Positions 18,151 through 27,300 are shown, counted from the stretch's first letter. The stretch: DNA of 64,000 nucleotides from Chitinophaga hostae (GCF_018224885.1 NZ_JAGTXB010000013.1:124001-188000), one strand, 5' to 3'. The notes: generated by a model from the letters alone, not told the origin. A program made the numbers and translations.

Positions 18151-19788
18151 TTATTTGCCGGTATCCCACCAGAGGCGTGTACCGCCATTATCCCCGGTGC
18201 CGCCCAGCAGTTTAACGCCTGCTGCAACGGTGGCGGGATTGGTGTTGTATTCATTTTGCGGATAAGGCAATCTCCTGATTTGTACAGCAGTTGAGATGGC
18301 GCCGCCGCTGTTGTTGTGTATTACAGGGAACAACTTTGGAAAGCTTGTCCTGCGGAATTCTGTCCAGGCTTCCTGTCCTTCAGGGAACATGGCCAGCCAT
18401 TTCTGAGTAATGATACGTTCCAGTTTTACGCTATCCCGCGCAGCATTATCCCATTTAATGGTGATCTTAGACGGGTTGGCAATGGTGTCCTTTAACCTGG
18501 GGTCAACAGAGGGGGCAGGGCGGCTGCTGTCATTGTTAAGATAACCGCCTGGCGCCGCTTTCCACTGTGCCATAGAAGTGGTAATACCTTGCTCATATAA
18601 CTGTTGCATGGTTCCGCCTGCGTTGGACCAGCCGCGGTATACCGCTTCTGCCCGCAGGAAATATACCTCTGCCGCTGTCATCAGTTGCACCGGTGTTTTC
18701 AATGTAAAAGAGGGCGTGCCGTCGTTGGTATTGAGAGAGGAATAACCAACATAATCTTTTTTATCATTAGCGCCGGTGATGCTGCCCATGCGGATACCAA
18801 CATATTGGGCGGGAAAAGTAGCATCGGTTGATTTATCCATGTACTTTCCTACGCGCGGATCGTTAAAGCCGGTCAGGAAGCATTGCAGCGTGGCATTGAT
18901 ACGGGTATCGGCCCAGTTCTGGGCAATAAATACCAACGGGTTGGTGAAATCGCCGGTTACCTTTACCAGCATGTTATCGGCATTGTCTGTCAACACGCCG
19001 CCATTGGCAGGGTCCATCGCTTTTTCAGCTTCCTGTTTTGCCATATTCTTGTCGGCCTCGGAGATGTGCATGGCGAGGCGTAAGCGGAGTGAATTGGCAA
19101 ACCGCAGCCATTGGGTAAAGTTACCGTTGTATACGAGGTCAAAGCTTCCGAAATTAAATGGCAGGGCCGTGCCGCTGCTGATCTGGGTGCGTAACGCTTT
19201 GCTGGCGGTATCCAGTTCCAGGAAGAAACGTTTGTAAATATCCTGTTGGCTGTCGTAAGGAACAGTGCCCGTCTCACCAACACGGCTATACGGAATAGGG
19301 CCGTAAATATCAGTTACACGACTCATACCTGTTACCTGTAAAATTTGCGCTACTGCCCATACTGCCGGGTAAGTGTTTTCAATACCTGTTTTCCGGAGCC
19401 TGGCAATAGGCGACATAATGCTCAGGTAGCCTACTTTATAGGCTTCTCCATTCCAGCCGCTTACCAGTCCGTAGTTCATATTGGTGTTACCACCAAATGG
19501 ATTGGGCGACATAAAGTAACCGGAGAAACAATCTGCATTCAGGTTTTGCTGCACCTGGAAAGAGTTCGGATCTCCACCACCGGAGAAGTTGTAAATAGCC
19601 ATCTGGGTAGACTTCAGATACAGGCCCAGGTTATTAAAATCTGCGGCCAGCTGATCTTCTGTTACGCCGGTATTATTCGTATTATATCTTTCGAAATTTT
19701 TTGTACATGCACTCAGGCCAGCCACCAGCAATGCTACCCCGATCCATAAACCGGATTTGTAGCTATGCATTTTATTTGGAAATTTCAT
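18151..19788 (-). CDS. SusD/RagB-type nutrient-binding lipoprotein (SusD-like family 2)
   Basis: A 545-residue surface lipoprotein with the lipobox LSAC near residue 28. The N-terminus, with TKNFERYNTNNTGVTEDQL, and the long TPR-like helical body are typical of the SusD-like-2 branch (PF12771-like). So is the C-terminal block with WLAMFPEGQEAWTEFRRT and RRLPYPQNEYN. SusD proteins form the lid on the SusC barrel and bind the glycan at the cell surface. The gene starts 27 nt after the SusC stop, so the two are co-transcribed. In context it probably helps capture N-glycans or glycopeptides released by the Endo H-like enzyme. Confidence 0.92.
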   Translation of the reverse strand: MKFPNKMHSYKSGLWIGVALLVAGLSACTKNFERYNTNNTGVTEDQLAADFNNLGLYLKSTQMAIYNFSGGGDPNSFQVQQNLNADCFSGYFMSPNPFGGNTNMNYGLVSGWNGEAYKVGYLSIMSPIARLRKTGIENTYPAVWAVAQILQVTGMSRVTDIYGPIPYSRVGETGTVPYDSQQDIYKRFFLELDTASKALRTQISSGTALPFNFGSFDLVYNGNFTQWLRFANSLRLRLAMHISEADKNMAKQEAEKAMDPANGGVLTDNADNMLVKVTGDFTNPLVFIAQNWADTRINATLQCFLTGFNDPRVGKYMDKSTDATFPAQYVGIRMGSITGANDKKDYVGYSSLNTNDGTPSFTLKTPVQLMTAAEVYFLRAEAVYRGWSNAGGTMQQLYEQGITTSMAQWKAAPGGYLNNDSSRPAPSVDPRLKDTIANPSKITIKWDNAARDSVKLERIITQKWLAMFPEGQEAWTEFRRTSFPKLFPVIHNNSGGAISTAVQIRRLPYPQNEYNTNPATVAAGVKLLGGTGDNGGTRLWWDTGK

Positions 19789-19815
19789 CGTTTGTCAGTT
19801 TTTGCGTGAATGATT

Positions 19816-22800
19816 TTAGAAAGAAGCATTTAATGTAAGACCATAGCTGCGGGTAGCCGGTAACATAAACACATCTACACCTCCAAGTCCGTTTGAAGTA
19901 GACATGGTTTGCTCAGGATCAAAAGGTGCTTTCTTAGAGAAGTAAAACAGGTTACGGCCGGTCAGTGAAAACTTCAGCGTTTTCAAAAATGAATTGGATA
20001 CCGGTACGGTATAACCTAATGCAGCTTCTCTCAGTCTTACAGTGGTAGCGCTGTACAGGTACTCTGCGGAAGCGCCTTCTCTGCCGCCTGCTACTGAATA
20101 CCATTTTTGTGCATCTACGGAAGTAACAGGTTGTTTATCCGCACCAACACCGTTTACTTTAACGCCACCGGCATCGCGTGCATCGCCACTGGCTTTGGAT
20201 ACGCCATAGTAATCCATCATCGCCTGGGTAACTGACATGACTTTACCGCCAAATTTACCATCGATCAGGAATGACAAAGTGAAGTTGTTATATACAAAGT
20301 TGTTATTCCATCCCAGCTGCCATTTGGTATTGGCATTGCCGAGGTATACCATGTCGCCGCCCTGTTTAATAGGCTTGCCGTCTTTATCGATCATTACGCG
20401 GCCTTCTGCATCGTGCTGCAATACCGTACCATAAATATCACCAAAGGAACCACCCACTTTAAACTGGGAAGCATAGTTGGCGCCTGAAGCGCCGCTTAAT
20501 GTAAAGCGGTCCGCCAGCGGCGACAGCTCTATGATCTTATTGTCGTTAGTGGCAAAGTTGAATCCTGTGTTCCATTGCAGTTTGGTATGACGCAATACGT
20601 CATAACGCAATATCGCTTCCACACCCTGGTTCTGAATGTTACCCGCGTTAATAAAGTAAGTATCAAAGAGGGTAGCATTAGGTGCATTAATCTGCATGGT
20701 TTGGTTGGTGGTATTTGTTTTATAGTAGGTGAGATCTATACTCAGTCTGCTATCAAAAAAACGCCATTCTGTTCCCAACTCCAGTGATTTTGTTTTTTCG
20801 GGTTTCAATGTACGGAAAGGCGCGGCTACGCTAACAATGGGTGTACCGCCGGTACCTAATGTGTTAGGCGCAGGATTACTCTGGTAAGTTAAAGGCGAGT
20901 TACCTACTATGGCGTAGGAGCCGCGTACTTTAGCATAGGTAATCTGTTCCGGCAGTTTTGTCAGCTGGCTCAGTAATACGTTTAAACCGGCAGAAGGATA
21001 GAAGTAAGACATCTGCGGCGTAAACGCCAGGTTAGAAGCCCAGTCGTTACGGGCAGTCAGATCCAGGTACAACCAGTCTCTATAAGAAATGTTGGCGCTG
21101 GCAAAAACTGATTGCCATTGTCCGTGATTTTCCAGTTGTGTACCGGAATTACGGCCATTGAGTGTTTTAATATTCTGAACAGTGAAAACGTTCGGTATAT
21201 ATAAACCATCCTGTCCGGAGTTAAGGAATACGCCGGTTGTTTTTACATCGCGGATGCTTCCGCCTACAACGCCTGTGATTTTAAAATCATTTACAGGTAT
21301 GTTGAAGTTGGCAATCAGGTCACCATACTGTTGCGTGGTGGTACTGTTGTTGTAATTGTATAAACCATTGGCCGGGGCTACTGCTTTCTGCGAGCTGGCG
21401 TAGATTTTTTGTTCATATACATCGCTGATACGGTCAATACTTCCTCTTGCCTGTACATTCAGCCAGGAATTGATATCGTATTTCAGGTTGGCATTAGCCA
21501 GTATCCTGTTGCGGGTAAGACTATTGGTATTGCGGTTCAGAATCCACCATGGATTCTGCTGCACATCTTCATCAAATGGCCAGTTTTGTGCGTTCAGGAA
21601 GTTCCTGGAAGGATCTGGTTTTTCGAACTGATCTTTATAAGGTCTGATATCCTGGCCGCGCGGGAACAAATATAAGCCAGTAAGCGGATTGAAATACAAA
21701 CCGGAAAGTGGTGTGTTGTCAATCTTCTGGGTCATATAATTGATGTCGGCAGAAGCGGTCAGTTTATCATTGAGGAATTTTCCTGTTTCTTTAAAGTCCA
21801 GGTTATGGCGGCCGAGTTTATTGCCTGGCTCTATGCCCCTGGCAGAGGTATTGGCATAAGAGAAGTAGGTCTGCATTTTCTCTGAACCGGCGGAGAGACT
21901 GATAGCGTTGGTAAAATTGGTGCCATTCTGGAAAAAAGTAGAGAGGTTATCAGGAGCACTGTTGATTTTATCTCCCCAGCTTTGAGCAGAACCTTGTTTG
22001 GTGGTATCGTAGTGATTCTGGAATTCGGGCTTATAAGCTGCCTGGGTAATGTTGAACCCGGAGGAGAAGTTGATCACAGTGCGACCGGCTTTACCGCTTT
22101 TGGTAGTAACGATGATGACGCCGTTGGCGCCCTGGCTGCCATACAAAGCTGCTGCGGAAGCGCCTTTCAGCACCGAAATGCTTTCTATGTCTTCCGGGTT
22201 CAGGTTGGAGATAGGATCTCCGCCATCGTAGGCAGTGCTGCCACCGTATATGCTGGTAGGCTGGTTGGTGAGGGTATTGTTCATGGGTACCCCATCGATT
22301 ACATACAGGGCCTGGTTGCTGCCGAGTCCTGATTTGTTACCGCGGAGAATTACCTTGGCGGAACCGCCTACACCGGAGGCGCTGGAGGAAATCGTTAAAC
22401 CGGCTACTTTACCATTCAGGGTGTTTACCAGGTTGGCGTCTTTTGCTTTGGTGAGCTCCAGGCCATCAAGTTGCTGGGTGGAATAAGTAATGGATTTATC
22501 GGTTCTTTTAATACCGAGTGCCGTTACTACTACTGCCCCCAGCTGGGCGTCCTGGATGGCCATGGTTACCTGTATATTGGTTTCGGTGCCCACGGTGATC
22601 TGTTTGGTTTCATACCCCACAAAGCTGATGATCAGGACATTGCCGGGATTGGCCGCTACACTGAAGGCGCCTTCCACATTGGTGACGGTGCCTTTGGTAG
22701 TACCTTTTACCTGGATAGATACACCGATGAGGGGTTGTCCTTTGGCATCGGTAACCTTTCCCTGAATGGTGATGGGCTGTACCGCTTCGATGCCTGTTGC

Positions 22801-23127
22801 TACTGTGGCGGCTTTGGGGCTGATCACGATTGTTTTGTCTACGATGCTGTAGTTAAACAGTTTGTTATTCAAACAGGCGTTCAGCACCTCGGAAAGGGTG
22901 GCCTGATTCATATTCAGGTTTACCGGAGGTGCTTTCTCCAGCAATTTTTCGTCATAGATAAATTCATAACCTGTCTGGCGGCTGATACTGTTGAACACAT
23001 CATAGAGCGGAAGGCGCTTCCCTTTGATGGTAACAGACTGGGAGAATGTTTTGGCGCTCAGATTAAGGGTGAATACCAGTGTCAGTATTGCAGTTAATCT
23101 CATAATTAACAATAATTTTCTTTGCAT
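19816..23127 (-). CDS. SusC/RagA TonB-linked outer-membrane transporter with STN domain
   Basis: A 1103-residue TonB-dependent transporter. After the signal peptide comes an STN (secretin/TonB short N-terminal) domain at about residues 35-100, the part that signals to FecR. Next is a carboxypeptidase-like domain (GKVTDAKGQPLIGVSIQVKG), then a plug with VIDGVPMNN and ISVLKGASAAALYGSQGANG, and a long barrel ending in NASF. The ATG at 23127 is preferred to one at 23172. It follows a strong Shine-Dalgarno sequence and opens directly into a signal peptide, while the upstream 15 residues (with Cys and Pro) look untranslated. The transporter imports the substrate held by SusD and, through STN, should trigger the FecR/sigma pair encoded upstream. 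Confidence 0.95.
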   Translation of the reverse strand: MQRKLLLIMRLTAILTLVFTLNLSAKTFSQSVTIKGKRLPLYDVFNSISRQTGYEFIYDEKLLEKAPPVNLNMNQATLSEVLNACLNNKLFNYSIVDKTIVISPKAATVATGIEAVQPITIQGKVTDAKGQPLIGVSIQVKGTTKGTVTNVEGAFSVAANPGNVLIISFVGYETKQITVGTETNIQVTMAIQDAQLGAVVVTALGIKRTDKSITYSTQQLDGLELTKAKDANLVNTLNGKVAGLTISSSASGVGGSAKVILRGNKSGLGSNQALYVIDGVPMNNTLTNQPTSIYGGSTAYDGGDPISNLNPEDIESISVLKGASAAALYGSQGANGVIIVTTKSGKAGRTVINFSSGFNITQAAYKPEFQNHYDTTKQGSAQSWGDKINSAPDNLSTFFQNGTNFTNAISLSAGSEKMQTYFSYANTSARGIEPGNKLGRHNLDFKETGKFLNDKLTASADINYMTQKIDNTPLSGLYFNPLTGLYLFPRGQDIRPYKDQFEKPDPSRNFLNAQNWPFDEDVQQNPWWILNRNTNSLTRNRILANANLKYDINSWLNVQARGSIDRISDVYEQKIYASSQKAVAPANGLYNYNNSTTTQQYGDLIANFNIPVNDFKITGVVGGSIRDVKTTGVFLNSGQDGLYIPNVFTVQNIKTLNGRNSGTQLENHGQWQSVFASANISYRDWLYLDLTARNDWASNLAFTPQMSYFYPSAGLNVLLSQLTKLPEQITYAKVRGSYAIVGNSPLTYQSNPAPNTLGTGGTPIVSVAAPFRTLKPEKTKSLELGTEWRFFDSRLSIDLTYYKTNTTNQTMQINAPNATLFDTYFINAGNIQNQGVEAILRYDVLRHTKLQWNTGFNFATNDNKIIELSPLADRFTLSGASGANYASQFKVGGSFGDIYGTVLQHDAEGRVMIDKDGKPIKQGGDMVYLGNANTKWQLGWNNNFVYNNFTLSFLIDGKFGGKVMSVTQAMMDYYGVSKASGDARDAGGVKVNGVGADKQPVTSVDAQKWYSVAGGREGASAEYLYSATTVRLREAALGYTVPVSNSFLKTLKFSLTGRNLFYFSKKAPFDPEQTMSTSNGLGGVDVFMLPATRSYGLTLNASF

Positions 23128-23130
23128 AGG

Positions 23131-23139
23131 CCCTCCTTT
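23131..23139 (-). promoter_or_regulatory. Strong Shine-Dalgarno site for the STN-type SusC gene
   Basis: The minus strand reads AAAGGAGGG just before the ATG at 23127, with 4 nt between the AGGAGG core and the start codon. Such strong sites are uncommon in Bacteroidota. It decides the start of this gene against the longer alternative at 23172. Confidence 0.7.
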
Positions 23140-23355
23140 ACAGGGGACTTTGCAGGTACCAAGTAGTTCCATACTTTTGTGTTGTTGGCTTAATAATTCA
23201 ATTTTCTAAATGATTCAGGGAGTTGGGTTGCCATCTATCGCCGGGAGCATTGCAGTGCTTCCGGTTTTTTTACAACCGGTAGTGGAATTAATCACGTCTT
23301 CATAACATACAATAGTTTTAAAATGATGAATTCATAAGTGGACAAATAGCATTGT

Positions 23356-24531
23356 TTACTGTGGATCGTATGGCCTTACCAGGATCCTGTTGTCGTTAAT
23401 ATCAAAGTGAACGCGTTTTGTTGTTGACAGTATTTTGAACAGGGAGCCGGCATTTTCGCGCCGGGAAATGATCCCTGTTAAACGGATGTCTGACAGATCA
23501 CCCTCGTACATGACTTCTATATTGTACCACCTGGCTATTTGCCGCATGATGGTTTGTATGCTGGTATTGCGGAAGCGGAATTTGCCGTCTTTCCACGCGA
23601 GTGTTTGTTCCAGGTCTGCTTTTTCGATCAGGAAGTCCGGGCTGCCTTTACTGAGGTTACCGGCGAAACCGGGTTTCAATATACTTTTCATATGGCCGTT
23701 CACCAGTTGTACGGCGCCGCTTTCGAGGGTAGTGGTAATGGCTTCTTCATCCGGATAGGCCATTATATTGAAGCTGGTACCCAGCACATTTACATCCATG
23801 TTGGATGTTCCCTTTACTTTTACACGAAACGGTTGCTGCGCATTGGCGGCAATCTGGAAGTACCCTTCTCCCGAAATCTCCACCAGTCTTTCTTTCCCGG
23901 TAAAAGCAGTAGGGAAGCGGATGCTGCTGGCGGCATTTAACCATACCTTGCTGCCGTCGGCCAAGGTAAGCTGGTATTGTCCTCCGCGCGGCGTTACCAC
24001 CGTATTATACACCACTTCTGAAGGAGCGCCTTCCGGTTTATAGGCCAGTCCCTCGTCTGTATTAAGGATGCTGGTATTGCCCTGTTTGGCCAGTGCACCA
24101 ATATTGGCACTGTCGAGCGGAATGGTTTTACCATCTGCGAGTACCAGCATCGCCTTGTTGCTGCCGGGTTCCAGGCTCTGCCTGCTTTCGGTGGCTACCG
24201 GTGTGGCGGGCTGCTGCCATTTTATATAAAGACCGCCAGCTGTTAATACCGCGCCGAGCACGGCTGCTGCCGCTGCATAACGTAGGATACTGATACTGCG
24301 GGTTGTTTTTTGCGGTGCTGGTTGCAGGATGTTTTGCAGTATCGCTGTTTCATCTTCCTCTTGCCAGCCACTGTCTGGTACCGCACTGTAAAGGGCTGCC
24401 AGTATATCTGCTTTGATTTCCGGCTCATAATCGCCGTCTGCCACAATGGTTTTAAGCCGCAGCAGTTCTTCCTGGCTGATCCGGCCCTGTTTGTATTTTT
24501 CCAGTAATAGCTGTACTTCCGTCGTGGACAT
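23356..24531 (-). CDS. FecR-family anti-sigma factor
   Basis: A 391-residue inner-membrane regulator. The N-terminal cytoplasmic part (about residues 1-80) should bind the sigma factor. One membrane segment follows (around YAAAAAVLGAVLTAGGLYI), then the periplasmic FecR domain (VVTPRGGQYQLTLADGSKVW, then LNAASSIRFP and VEISGEGYFQI). A C-terminal DUF4974 domain (near ILSTTKRVHFDINDNRI) ends the protein. The ATG at 24531 is preferred to a TTG at 24537. It sits between its cognate ECF sigma gene (101 nt upstream) and the STN-type SusC (228 nt downstream), the standard order of transporter-driven cell-surface signalling. Confidence 0.94.
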   Translation of the reverse strand: MSTTEVQLLLEKYKQGRISQEELLRLKTIVADGDYEPEIKADILAALYSAVPDSGWQEEDETAILQNILQPAPQKTTRSISILRYAAAAAVLGAVLTAGGLYIKWQQPATPVATESRQSLEPGSNKAMLVLADGKTIPLDSANIGALAKQGNTSILNTDEGLAYKPEGAPSEVVYNTVVTPRGGQYQLTLADGSKVWLNAASSIRFPTAFTGKERLVEISGEGYFQIAANAQQPFRVKVKGTSNMDVNVLGTSFNIMAYPDEEAITTTLESGAVQLVNGHMKSILKPGFAGNLSKGSPDFLIEKADLEQTLAWKDGKFRFRNTSIQTIMRQIARWYNIEVMYEGDLSDIRLTGIISRRENAGSLFKILSTTKRVHFDINDNRILVRPYDPQ

Positions 24532-24632
24532 ATTCAAAGTTTAGGAAGGTTGATAGGGGTAAAGACGAGCGGCAAACAAAAAAGGAGTATCCCGGGTAAA
24601 AATTTTTTTGGGGGCGGGGGAGAAGGGAACCG

Positions 24633-25232
24633 TTAGCGGAATAACGTAATCAAAATCAATAGCAGGGGCAGCATATCATTTTGTATCCGGGCCTTTACAA
24701 AAGCGCGTACCGCGTTCATGGCCAGGCTCATTTGTTTTTTAACGGTGTGAACAGAAATATTCAGCTGCATGGAGATTTCTTCGTTGCTCCAGCCCTGTTT
24801 TCTGGCCAGATATACTTTCTTCCTTTCGGGGGGTAAACCAGCTACCGCCTTATCTAGTATCGCATCGTATTCCCGCTGTAACAGGAGATGGTCCGTATCG
24901 TTTTGGGTGGCGGGCTGGTTCTTAACATGAAGGTCGTAAGCTTTCAGGCGCACCAGCTGTTTTTTGAAACCATCATAGATATGGTTACGGGTAAGGATAA
25001 AGAGATAGTCGCGGAAGCTTTTTACCTGCTGCATATCAGCTCTTTTCAGCCACACTTTCATGAATACTTCCTGTACAATTTCTTTTGCCAGCCCGTTATC
25101 TTTCAGGTAAAGCATGGCCACATCAAATACCTGCTGACTGTAATGCCGGAATATAAGGGTATAAGCCTCCCCGTCGCCCGTGGCAACCCGCGCTAGTAGT
25201 TCTTGCTCATGCGGTAGGGAGATATTTGGCAA
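24633..25232 (-). CDS. ECF RNA polymerase sigma factor (FecI/SigK-like, Bacteroidota type)
   Basis: A 199-residue extracytoplasmic-function sigma factor. Region 2 is seen as YTLIFRHYSQQVFDVAMLYL and AKEIVQEVFMKVWL. Region 4 is GLPPERKKVYLARKQGWSNE with the helix-turn-helix ISMQLNISVHTVKKQMSLA. It would direct RNA polymerase to the SusC/SusD/GH18 genes when released by the adjacent FecR. The start is uncertain. There is no in-frame ATG before region 2; a TTG at 25232 gives the full family length, and the nearby ATG at about 25211 is out of frame and soon hits a stop. Confidence 0.92.
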   Translation of the reverse strand: MPNISLPHEQELLARVATGDGEAYTLIFRHYSQQVFDVAMLYLKDNGLAKEIVQEVFMKVWLKRADMQQVKSFRDYLFILTRNHIYDGFKKQLVRLKAYDLHVKNQPATQNDTDHLLLQREYDAILDKAVAGLPPERKKVYLARKQGWSNEEISMQLNISVHTVKKQMSLAMNAVRAFVKARIQNDMLPLLLILITLFR

Positions 25233-25533
25233 AGTTGTTGGTTTATACGCCCTTACAAAATCAATAAACAGGGTAAATTTAGGGGACCGGAAATTAATAA
25301 TAAAATAATTTATACAGGGAGAGACCTGGCGCGGAGGATTTACAAATTAAATGAAATTATTATGTAATTTCAGCAGATGCGGGAACGTTATTCAGAGATG
25401 TCACTGCAATCGTCACTGCAGTATCTGCGTATTTTGCTGCTGTCACACAATAGACACGAACCGGGGTTACTACGCATTTACAATGCGCTTGCAAGGTATA
25501 TATTACACTCATAATACTAAATGCTACCCTCTT
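25233..25533. other. Divergent intergenic region between the sigma gene and the DUF4240 gene
   Basis: 301 nt without a recognisable gene. A reading frame extends upstream from 25534 to 25351, but the added peptide is Cys- and His-rich and unlike the conserved start of the DUF4240 family. Promoters for both directions must lie here; the AACTTTGCC sequence on the minus strand at about 25228-25236 is only a weak candidate because it overlaps the sigma start codon. Confidence 0.4.
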
Positions 25534-26025
25534 ATGAACGATTTTAAATTCTGGCAGATTATTGAAGACGCCTGGGCTGCATCACCATCTCTACTGGAAA
25601 CACGGAACATGGTATTAAAAACCAATGACGCCATTCTGATAGAAGATCTGACCGGGGAAGTATACGGTGCTATTACCAATAATATCCGGGATCTGTTACT
25701 GGAACTCAATAAAGAAGAACTGACCGCTTTTAATCATCTCATGGAAGAAAAACTCTTCCGGATAGACAGGGAAGATATTCATGAATACACGGACGGATCT
25801 GATGACGGATTTCTCTATTGCCGTTGTTTTATTGTAGGGATGGGCAGGGGTTATTATGAAATGATTGAAGAAAATCCTTCCAAAGCTACCTGTGATGCAG
25901 AGGCCGAAATAGTTGGATTCATTGGCTATATGGTATACCAGGAATTATTTGGCGAAGAATTTGAACGTAACACCATACACTGTATTGAAACCTGTTCCAA
26001 CGCAAAAGGATGGGAACGCGAATAA
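25534..26025 (+). CDS. DUF4240 domain-containing protein
   Basis: A 163-residue cytosolic acidic protein without signal peptide. The N-terminal DFKFWQIIEDAW and the central GSDDGFLYCRCFIVGMGRGY match the DUF4240 pattern (FW near the start, then SDDGF, R, a GR-Y segment and NP). The function of the family is unknown; members turn up beside toxin or immunity genes in some genomes, which is not proof of a role here. The start at 25534 was chosen because the family motif begins right after it. The next gene starts 11 nt after the stop, so the two are probably co-expressed. Confidence 0.75.
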   Translation: MNDFKFWQIIEDAWAASPSLLETRNMVLKTNDAILIEDLTGEVYGAITNNIRDLLLELNKEELTAFNHLMEEKLFRIDREDIHEYTDGSDDGFLYCRCFIVGMGRGYYEMIEENPSKATCDAEAEIVGFIGYMVYQELFGEEFERNTIHCIETCSNAKGWERE

Positions 26026-26036
26026 AAAGGATAGCT

Positions 26037-26549
26037 ATGGCAGAAGAAATTTATGGTATCGATAAAGATCATGCACATCCCAGGGCAACCGAACTGATTC
26101 CGGAAGATTTTTTCTGGGATTGTATGGATGAACTGGCGCCTTTTGGCTCCGAGGAAGGAGATGTTGCGCTGGCCGATTTCCGCGAATGGCGGAGATTCAA
26201 CCGGACTACACCGCTGATGGAGTACCTGAAATCTGTGGTCGAGTCGCTGGGGAATATGAGATTTGAAGACTACAATGAAGAGCTGCTTGACAGGGATCAG
26301 ATGAAATGTCAACTGGAAGACCCCTCATTTAATCACGACTACTACATCTTTGCCCTGGATACAACTATTATCGCGGCAGGATTTGGACAACTGGTGGATG
26401 AAGGAACCATAGATGCAGCCATCAGACCTGTGGTCAGCATCGCGCTTGAACGGCAAATTGCCTGGTCGTTGTTATCAGAAAGCTGCTCCTATGCAGAACA
26501 GCATATCGGTTATCTGAATATCATGCAACGCGCACTGGAAGAAATATAA
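26037..26549 (+). CDS. YfeS-like small acidic protein
   Basis: A 170-residue cytosolic protein of unknown function. The segment HPRATELIPEDFFWD followed by ELAPFGSEEGD resembles the conserved part of E. coli YfeS-type proteins as I remember them; this is recognition from memory. Start at 26037: an AAAAGG sequence lies 7-12 nt upstream, whereas the longer alternative at 26010 overlaps the preceding gene. With the DUF4240 gene it forms a two-gene unit followed by 250 nt of non-coding DNA. Small acidic paired proteins of this kind can be immunity proteins, but no toxin partner is visible. Confidence 0.6.
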   Translation: MAEEIYGIDKDHAHPRATELIPEDFFWDCMDELAPFGSEEGDVALADFREWRRFNRTTPLMEYLKSVVESLGNMRFEDYNEELLDRDQMKCQLEDPSFNHDYYIFALDTTIIAAGFGQLVDEGTIDAAIRPVVSIALERQIAWSLLSESCSYAEQHIGYLNIMQRALEEI

Positions 26550-26738
26550 AAGTGTGCATTAGTTTTCTCAAATGATGTCGGAATTCCTCTTTGATCAATA
26601 TTAAAGCAGCACATAGAATATAGCTGCATGTTTGTTTCCCGCATCTCCGTATACGCCCGATTCTTTATTACTATTAAGCTGAAGGAAAGTTTATTTTCAA
26701 GTTAAAATTCACATGATGTAAATGAAGGTAAACCTGCC

Positions 26739-26762
26739 TATTTTAACTTTTAAGTTAAAATA
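26739..26762. promoter_or_regulatory. Palindromic operator of the TAC-like module
   Basis: An inverted repeat with 11-nt arms (26739-26749 and 26752-26762) around a TT spacer. The half-site AAGTTAAAA occurs once more at 26699-26707. The palindrome covers the position expected for the -33 element of the promoter whose -7 element is at 26777-26784, so binding would block transcription. The likely binder is the HTH antitoxin encoded downstream. Confidence 0.7.
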
Positions 26763-26776
26763 AGGCGGATTCTAAT

Positions 26777-26784
26777 TATCTTTG
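26777..26784 (+). promoter_or_regulatory. Bacteroidota -7 promoter element of the TAC-like module
   Basis: TATCTTTG is an exact match to the Bacteroidota consensus TAnnTTTG and ends 15 nt before the GTG start at 26800. It implies a very short leader. Confidence 0.7.
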
Positions 26785-26799
26785 TAAAGCAGGCAATAA

Positions 26800-27300
26800 G
26801 TGAATTACGAAATAGTAGAACTGGAAAATTTATCAGGTAGCCAGGCAACCATCTATTCTGTGATAATGGAAAATGATGAGGTTACCCTCTTTGATCATTT
26901 CATACTTGAAAATAGTGCCACAAACAGAGATGAAGTGAAATTTATTTTGGGAAGATTACTGGAAATAGGAGAGAACACCGGGGCCAGAGATATTTTCTTT
27001 AAACACAATGAAGGGAAACCTGGTGATGGCGTTTGTGCTTTATATGATCTTCCGGACAGTCAACTTCGTCTGTATTGTATAAGATATGGTAACTCAGCAG
27101 TGCTGCTGGGTGGAGGAGGCCCTAAATCGCGCAAAATAAGATCCTGGCAGGAAGATCTCAAACTCTCCAGGGAAGCCACTAATATGATAAGAATTTCAAA
27201 GGATATATTAGAGAGAATGTTGGATGGTGAGATAAGATGGTCCGGAGATGGTATGCAATTATTAGGAAACTTAATTTTTTCAAATGATGATGAAGCATAA
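26800..27300 (+). CDS. Putative HigB/RelE-like toxin of a TAC-type module
   Basis: A 166-residue protein starting with GTG at 26800, directly behind a canonical promoter. The N-terminal half has no recognised fold. The C-terminal half (about 88-140) has RLYCIRYGNSAVLLGGGGPK followed by a Lys/Arg-rich helix (SRKIRSWQEDLKLSREATNM). This resembles the strand-strand-helix end of HigB/RelE ribosome-dependent mRNA interferases (Arg-strand, hydrophobic strand with Gly, Lys-rich tail). It is longer than typical HigB (about 90-125). Its stop overlaps the start of an HTH antitoxin gene by 17 nt, and a SecB-like gene follows, the same order as higB1-higA1-secB in Mycobacterium tuberculosis. The toxin call depends largely on this context. 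Confidence 0.55.
   Translation: MNYEIVELENLSGSQATIYSVIMENDEVTLFDHFILENSATNRDEVKFILGRLLEIGENTGARDIFFKHNEGKPGDGVCALYDLPDSQLRLYCIRYGNSAVLLGGGGPKSRKIRSWQEDLKLSREATNMIRISKDILERMLDGEIRWSGDGMQLLGNLIFSNDDEA

Noticed and set aside
23259-23279. Short stem CCGGTT/AACCGG between fecR and susC as a terminator
   Set aside because: Only 6 bp, no T-run on the minus strand, and it would uncouple genes expected to respond together.
25228-25236. AACTTTGCC on the minus strand as promoter of the ECF sigma gene
   Set aside because: The first base of the TAnnTTTG consensus is missing and the element would overlap the TTG start codon chosen for this gene.
25351-25533. Upstream extension of the DUF4240 gene
   Set aside because: The extra 61 residues are Cys- and His-rich and unlike the family; the conserved motif starts just after the ATG at 25534.
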